DNA of 64,000 nucleotides from the NCBI GenBank assembly GCA_030704615.1, contig CM060734.1:33620042-33684041 (forward strand), read 5' to 3'. Origin of the DNA: Takakia lepidozioides. Lineage: Eukaryota > Streptophyta > Takakiopsida > Takakiales > Takakiaceae. This document shows positions 60,429-64,000 of the stretch, piece by piece (position 1 is the first letter of the stretch; the number at the start of each line of letters is the position of its first letter). The notes under the pieces are model-generated. The model searched no databases. It worked only from the letters and a program-made list of their open reading frames with translations, and was not told the origin of the DNA. A program made the position numbers and the translations under genes.

Positions 60429-60865
60429 ATATGGAAATGGTGAAAAGAGGAGAAACCACTCTATCACGTTATATAAGTCAAGCCAATGATACCTTTGCTA
60501 AAGGACTCCACCATACAGACCTCACCCACTCTCCATCTCAAGTACTAGAGCTATGGTGGCGAGAGAGGCATCGGGAGGCTCGACTAGAAGAAAACGAACC
60601 TGCCTACGTCTCACGTGGAGATAACCTCCCCACGTCCCAAGTGAGGTTCGTCACCTCACTTGGCACATGGAACCAAATGAAGTCCCAATGCCAACAAAAT
60701 ACAAATATAAATATATAATGTCCTAATTAGCTAGAAATAACTATTTCTAACTAATCACAAACAAAACCATGACAGCTGTCGTGCACCTAAGCATCGTGCC
60801 ACAACATACACCGTTGTCCAATCACACTTCCTAGCATATAGTCCTAGAAAGCCACACCACAATCA
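60427..60865 (-). mobile_element. Putative 3' LTR of the second Ty3/gypsy element
   Basis: On the minus strand it starts TGATTGTGG directly after a polypurine tract and can end ...ATATCA at 60427, giving a TG..CA LTR of 439 bases. It contains a TATATTTATATT stretch and TATATAA. It lies about 250 bases past the element's last coding segment, as a 3' LTR should. Confidence 0.65.
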
Positions 60866-60877
60866 CCCCCCTAGCTG
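60866..60877 (-). promoter_or_regulatory. Polypurine tract of the second gypsy element
   Basis: The minus strand reads AGCTAGGGGGG immediately before the LTR start TGATTG. This is the usual position and composition of the plus-strand DNA synthesis primer in LTR retrotransposons. Confidence 0.6.
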
Positions 60878-61118
60878 GTGATTAGGTCCCTCTAACACCG
60901 GATAGCTTGCAAATATCCACCCCAATAAGATCATCGCTTGGTCTTCAATCGTACAAGTCCCAACACCTGAAGTTGATAGATCAAGAGGCCGGGTGCAAAC
61001 GTAGTCCCATAGTTAGTCGCCTTCATGCAATCCATGATCTTCAGTTGAGTATCCATGGCATTGAAGCCCCGCTAGCTAGACCTTGGATCACTTGTCCGCC
61101 TCACCATTGTCATGCCCA

Positions 61119-61505
61119 CTACCTCTGTCCAAGGCATCGTGGACACAACCATTCTCCGATAGGAACCTCCTCAAGTGGCGGTGTCAAGCATCCCATGTGC
61201 CACCCCCTTAAGCATTTGTCACACACCAACATGGTCGCGGCGCCACCAGCATGCCCACATAACATGCAACGCAATCCTGCAGGAACCACTGCAAGGTTGG
61301 GATCTATCCTCCCATCCACATGTGGAAGGTGACATGGCGCACAATTGCGCACATGGTCCTTCCATACCATGCCATCTATCCTTCCAGAATCAACACTCCT
61401 GAAGGCAACACCTCCCTGACCCTTAGAATCACACGTCCTGCTGTGACATCCAAGGTCGTAGGCGTTGTCTGCTGCAGATACACATAGTCCCCAGGGTAGA
61501 AACAC
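61119..61505 (-). CDS. PHD finger segment following gypsy integrase
   Basis: The C-terminal 50 residues form a full Cys4-His-Cys3 PHD finger: CMLC, CDKC, WHMGC and CPRC in order, with the Trp two before the final Cys pair region (GEWLC). PHD fingers usually bind histone H3 tails. The segment is one frame off the integrase frame and overlaps its end: integrase reads LPSGVLILEG and stops, while this frame continues MVWKDHVRNCAPCHLPHVDG. I infer that both were once one polyprotein with the PHD finger at its C-terminus and that a single shift near 61380 separates them, unless ribosomal frameshifting joins them. A plant host PHD protein by chance next to the element is less likely. Confidence 0.75.
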   Translation of the reverse strand: MFLPWGLCVSAADNAYDLGCHSRTCDSKGQGGVAFRSVDSGRIDGMVWKDHVRNCAPCHLPHVDGRIDPNLAVVPAGLRCMLCGHAGGAATMLVCDKCLRGWHMGCLTPPLEEVPIGEWLCPRCLGQR

Positions 61506-62671
61506 CGAACACTTGGCCGATATCCCCTTCCACGTATAGTGGTGTACCTCAATGTGTCTCGGTGTTGGGCAATAGCAAGGTTCTCAAAAGCCATAGGCAT
61601 GACTCTCTTGAACAACTCTGCCCGCTGGGCACATGCTTGTGTCCACACATCCGGATCATCAAGGTTGAGAACTATTGCCGCCTCCCTGCGAATAGATGCA
61701 GGCAAATCCGGCTCTCGGCCGAAGAGAAGAAAGTAAGGTGAGAAAGAGGCAAGTGAAGCTTGTTTGCTGAACCTATAACCCATAGCTAGCCAAGGCAGTT
61801 GAAGGTCCCAATCTCCTAGGTGTCCCTTCTGCAAACCGTACTTGTGCAAACCTCTCTTGACTGTCTGAACAACTATCTCCGCCAAGCCATCAGCCTCAGG
61901 ATGATCCCGAGAAGTAGTGCGGTGATCTATCAAGGTTTGCTCACACAAAGCCTGAAACTCCCCCAAGAACTCTCTCCCCTGGTCCGTGAGTACCTCGACT
62001 GGAGCACCAAAATGGCTAAGCACTCGATCTAAGAATGCATACGCAGCTCCCTCACTTGCCTTGTCAGGCAATGCCACCAGTTCAATCCATTTGGAGAAGT
62101 GTTTCACCATCACCAGCACATACTTGTTATGGCGAATCGTCAATGGCAATAGGCCTGCAAAGTCAAGACTCCAACGATAGCCCAAACCCATAATGGGTAA
62201 AGGATGCAATTGTGGAGTAGGAGCGTTGAAAGACGCCCGCACTCTATCACACACCATGCACCTTGCCACTAACTGTTGCACATCCGTGTGCATGCCCCGC
62301 CACCAATACTGCCCTTGCAGCAAACTATGAGTGCGTCGCACCCCAAAATGTCTCAACTCCTCATGGGCATGGCGTACCAATCGCACTCGTTGTGTTGGAT
62401 GAGGCACAATCCTCACTCGTCCATCCTCCCATACCCGGAGTAGATGAGTCCCCTCCCACTTGAACCTCTTGGCTCGTTGTAGGACCCGATCTCTCTCCTT
62501 AGCAGTCACACTAGCTACTGCCTCTCTGGTACGAAGGTATGCCAACACTATTGCATCTTCATGCACATCCTTAACACCACCAAACTCCTCACTAGTCTCT
62601 GGATCGTCATGCACGCTATGAGCGTAGCTACGGCGTGAGCCCAGCCCCGTGAGCCTGGGAGCTGAGCTCAC
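61376..62671 (-). CDS. int: Ty3/gypsy integrase, 5'-truncated element
   Basis: An open frame of 431 codons. It has the zinc-binding H2C2 part (HAHEELRHFG ... CMVCDRV), the core with YRWSLDFAGLLP, EVLTDQGREFLGEF and HPEADGLAEIV holding D, D and E, and the C-terminal GDYVYLQQTTPTTLDVTAGR. The core is intact over its length, unlike the gypsy element at 9-15 kb. Related elements carry gag, protease, reverse transcriptase and RNase H upstream, but these are missing: the sequence changes character near 62690, by a short palindrome, so the element is truncated. The true start is unknown. Confidence 0.85.
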   Translation of the reverse strand: MSSAPRLTGLGSRRSYAHSVHDDPETSEEFGGVKDVHEDAIVLAYLRTREAVASVTAKERDRVLQRAKRFKWEGTHLLRVWEDGRVRIVPHPTQRVRLVRHAHEELRHFGVRRTHSLLQGQYWWRGMHTDVQQLVARCMVCDRVRASFNAPTPQLHPLPIMGLGYRWSLDFAGLLPLTIRHNKYVLVMVKHFSKWIELVALPDKASEGAAYAFLDRVLSHFGAPVEVLTDQGREFLGEFQALCEQTLIDHRTTSRDHPEADGLAEIVVQTVKRGLHKYGLQKGHLGDWDLQLPWLAMGYRFSKQASLASFSPYFLLFGREPDLPASIRREAAIVLNLDDPDVWTQACAQRAELFKRVMPMAFENLAIAQHRDTLRYTTIRGRGYRPSVRCFYPGDYVYLQQTTPTTLDVTAGRVILRVREVLPSGVLILEG

Positions 62672-62690
62672 GCTTCAGGGAAGCGTGAGC
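62666..62690. repeat. Short palindrome at the gypsy 5' break
   Basis: GCTCACGCTTC and GAAGCGTGAGC are perfect inverted 11-base arms around a 3-base centre. It sits where the gypsy coding region is truncated, so it may mark an insertion or deletion junction. Confidence 0.7.
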
Positions 62691-63007
62691 GGCACCAATC
62701 TGCTGGAGAAGAAGGTCCTATAGGCGAGGATTTCAGGAAGAGGGCCTATTACCGTGGACAAAACAAAGGGGGCCAACACACACCATGTGTGCAATGCCTG
62801 CTCAAAAACAGAAATATGAAAACATGGCAGATTTGAGCTCAGAATGATTGTCACAGTTTATTTCAATTCATAGATAGACGCTTACAATGAATTGCATGTG
62901 CATTTGCCCTGGTTCCGTAAACGAAATCCATATGTTTGTCAGAAATGCAAAGTCTTCACACGGCAACCTGCAAACCAGCATGGAAAGCGGGCATGGCTCG
63001 TATGTGT

Positions 63008-64000
63008 TCAAAGAGAAGTTGGCGGAGCTCCACGCGAGGTGTCCCGCTGTAGAAGGGTGTTCACTTCTCCATAGCCTAGTGTGGCTTGGTGGATGAATTG
63101 GTCTCTCTTACCGTCGCAACACATAATCACAAGGTATATGTAATATTGATGCTTGCAGGGGACCCACTTCCCTCTCATGCCGAGAGCGCCCTCACGCATC
63201 GTTACAAAGTCCGGACAAGTGCACGAAGGGAAATTCCCGACGGTAACCTGATATTCTTTGCCATGAAGAACTGACCCAATTGACAGCACTGTGTAAATCC
63301 GTCCATACCCCGGAGAAGGGACTTCGGTGATACGAGACACCCGAGCCTGCAAAATTCTAGCAAATTCCATCTTGCATTCGTGATCTGCACCCGAAGCGAA
63401 ACGGCGCACTGTTTTTCCATCTCTTTTTGTTGGGTGGGAGTCGGCACCGGGTGGCGGCATTGCCGGAGCATGTGGCACATCTGTGCCGATAGTGCATGAG
63501 GGCACCACCCGGGACCGTGCAAGACAGAACCCTCCCTCCTCCAGCATGCTTATCTCGGTTGATGACAGCGACGTCCCAATTTGCACACGCCAAATTGCGG
63601 GGGGAGGGGGTTTCATTATCACCGAAGGACGAACTATTCCCTTCACGCATCGTGCCATATCGTCTGGGCAGAACCAAAATTTGTGGTCCTTTGACTCCCC
63701 ACTATGATAAGGTCGGAACAACCCTGTGAATGTTGGAGCTGGAGTCCCCCTGGAGCCTTTGCATATCTTTGATTTGCATTTCTTGAATGAGGGGGTCCGA
63801 ATTGCCATGCAAGCCACTCTAGATCCTGGTGGGGTGCGTTCTATATGCCACTCACTATCAATGCAATCGGATTCTTGCACCATGGCCACCGCCTCCTCCA
63901 ATGGGATTCCCGCTGCTGTGGTTGTATGTTCTGCACCTGCTCCACTGGAGGAGGACCCACCTGGGAAGGGGCGGGCACACGACTCAGTCTGCAGTGGAGA
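63008..64000 (-). CDS. SWIM zinc-finger protein, possibly MULE/FAR1-type, cut by the window edge
   Basis: The frame is open from the right edge of the window to a stop at 63008. Near its C-terminal end is a SWIM domain: VTVGNFPSCTCPDFV ... GKWVPCKHQYYIYLVI, giving CXC and CXH. SWIM domains occur in Mutator-like transposases and the FAR1/FHY3 proteins derived from them, next to a DDE core. No DDE core is visible in this 330-residue part, so it either lies beyond the edge or is absent. The region before the SWIM domain is Pro/Ser-rich and unrecognised. The first track ATG-like start is not a true ATG, so the start lies outside. Confidence 0.7.
   Translation of the reverse strand, partial: SPLQTESCARPFPGGSSSSGAGAEHTTTAAGIPLEEAVAMVQESDCIDSEWHIERTPPGSRVACMAIRTPSFKKCKSKICKGSRGTPAPTFTGLFRPYHSGESKDHKFWFCPDDMARCVKGIVRPSVIMKPPPPAIWRVQIGTSLSSTEISMLEEGGFCLARSRVVPSCTIGTDVPHAPAMPPPGADSHPTKRDGKTVRRFASGADHECKMEFARILQARVSRITEVPSPGYGRIYTVLSIGSVLHGKEYQVTVGNFPSCTCPDFVTMREGALGMRGKWVPCKHQYYIYLVIMCCDGKRDQFIHQATLGYGEVNTLLQRDTSRGAPPTSL

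Overview
This window is nuclear DNA of a plant (streptophyte). It has intron-rich genes with GT-AG splicing and about 100-1,300 bp introns, plant-type fused genes (E-then-G CNX1, a chloroplast zeaxanthin epoxidase with an FHA domain), tRNA-derived SINEs, Ty3/gypsy and Ty1/copia remnants, a degraded PLS-type PPR fragment and a SWIM zinc-finger ORF. The PPR fragment and gene architecture favour a land plant, perhaps a non-seed lineage, over an alga. I could not name the species.

Layout. 1-18.3 kb is repeat-dominated: tRNA-like SINEs, a possible CACTA terminus, a broken LINE-type ORF1 (5.9-7.9 kb, minus) and a decayed Ty3/gypsy element (9.0-15.2 kb, minus). At 16.45-16.71 kb there is a diverged copy of part of the zeaxanthin epoxidase gene that sits 32 kb away. 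18.4-26.8 kb holds a 14-exon AAA-ATPase gene (plus). 27-34 kb is gene-free and contains a possible hAT-like element, a copia fragment, a hairpin, a tandem repeat and SINEs.

34.3-46.3 kb holds two plus-strand genes: CNX1 (molybdenum cofactor synthesis, 13 exons) and COX15 (heme A synthase, 8 exons). 47.6-55.9 kb holds zeaxanthin epoxidase on the minus strand (16 exons), convergent with COX15. 56-64 kb is again accessory DNA: SINE pieces, a PPR pseudogene, an AT-rich island ending in a GIY-YIG nuclease remnant, a second Ty3/gypsy element whose pol is followed by a PHD finger, and a SWIM-domain ORF that runs off the right edge.

Exon boundaries for the four genes were set by hand from splice sites, phase and recognised family motifs. 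Each joined model is an open frame: 688, 693, about 501 and 697 residues. CNX1 supplies the cofactor needed by the aldehyde oxidase that makes abscisic acid, and zeaxanthin epoxidase makes the carotenoid precursor of the same hormone, so two abscisic acid genes lie about 7 kb apart here. The other two genes have organellar roles: COX15 is mitochondrial, and the AAA-ATPase has a transit-like N-terminus.
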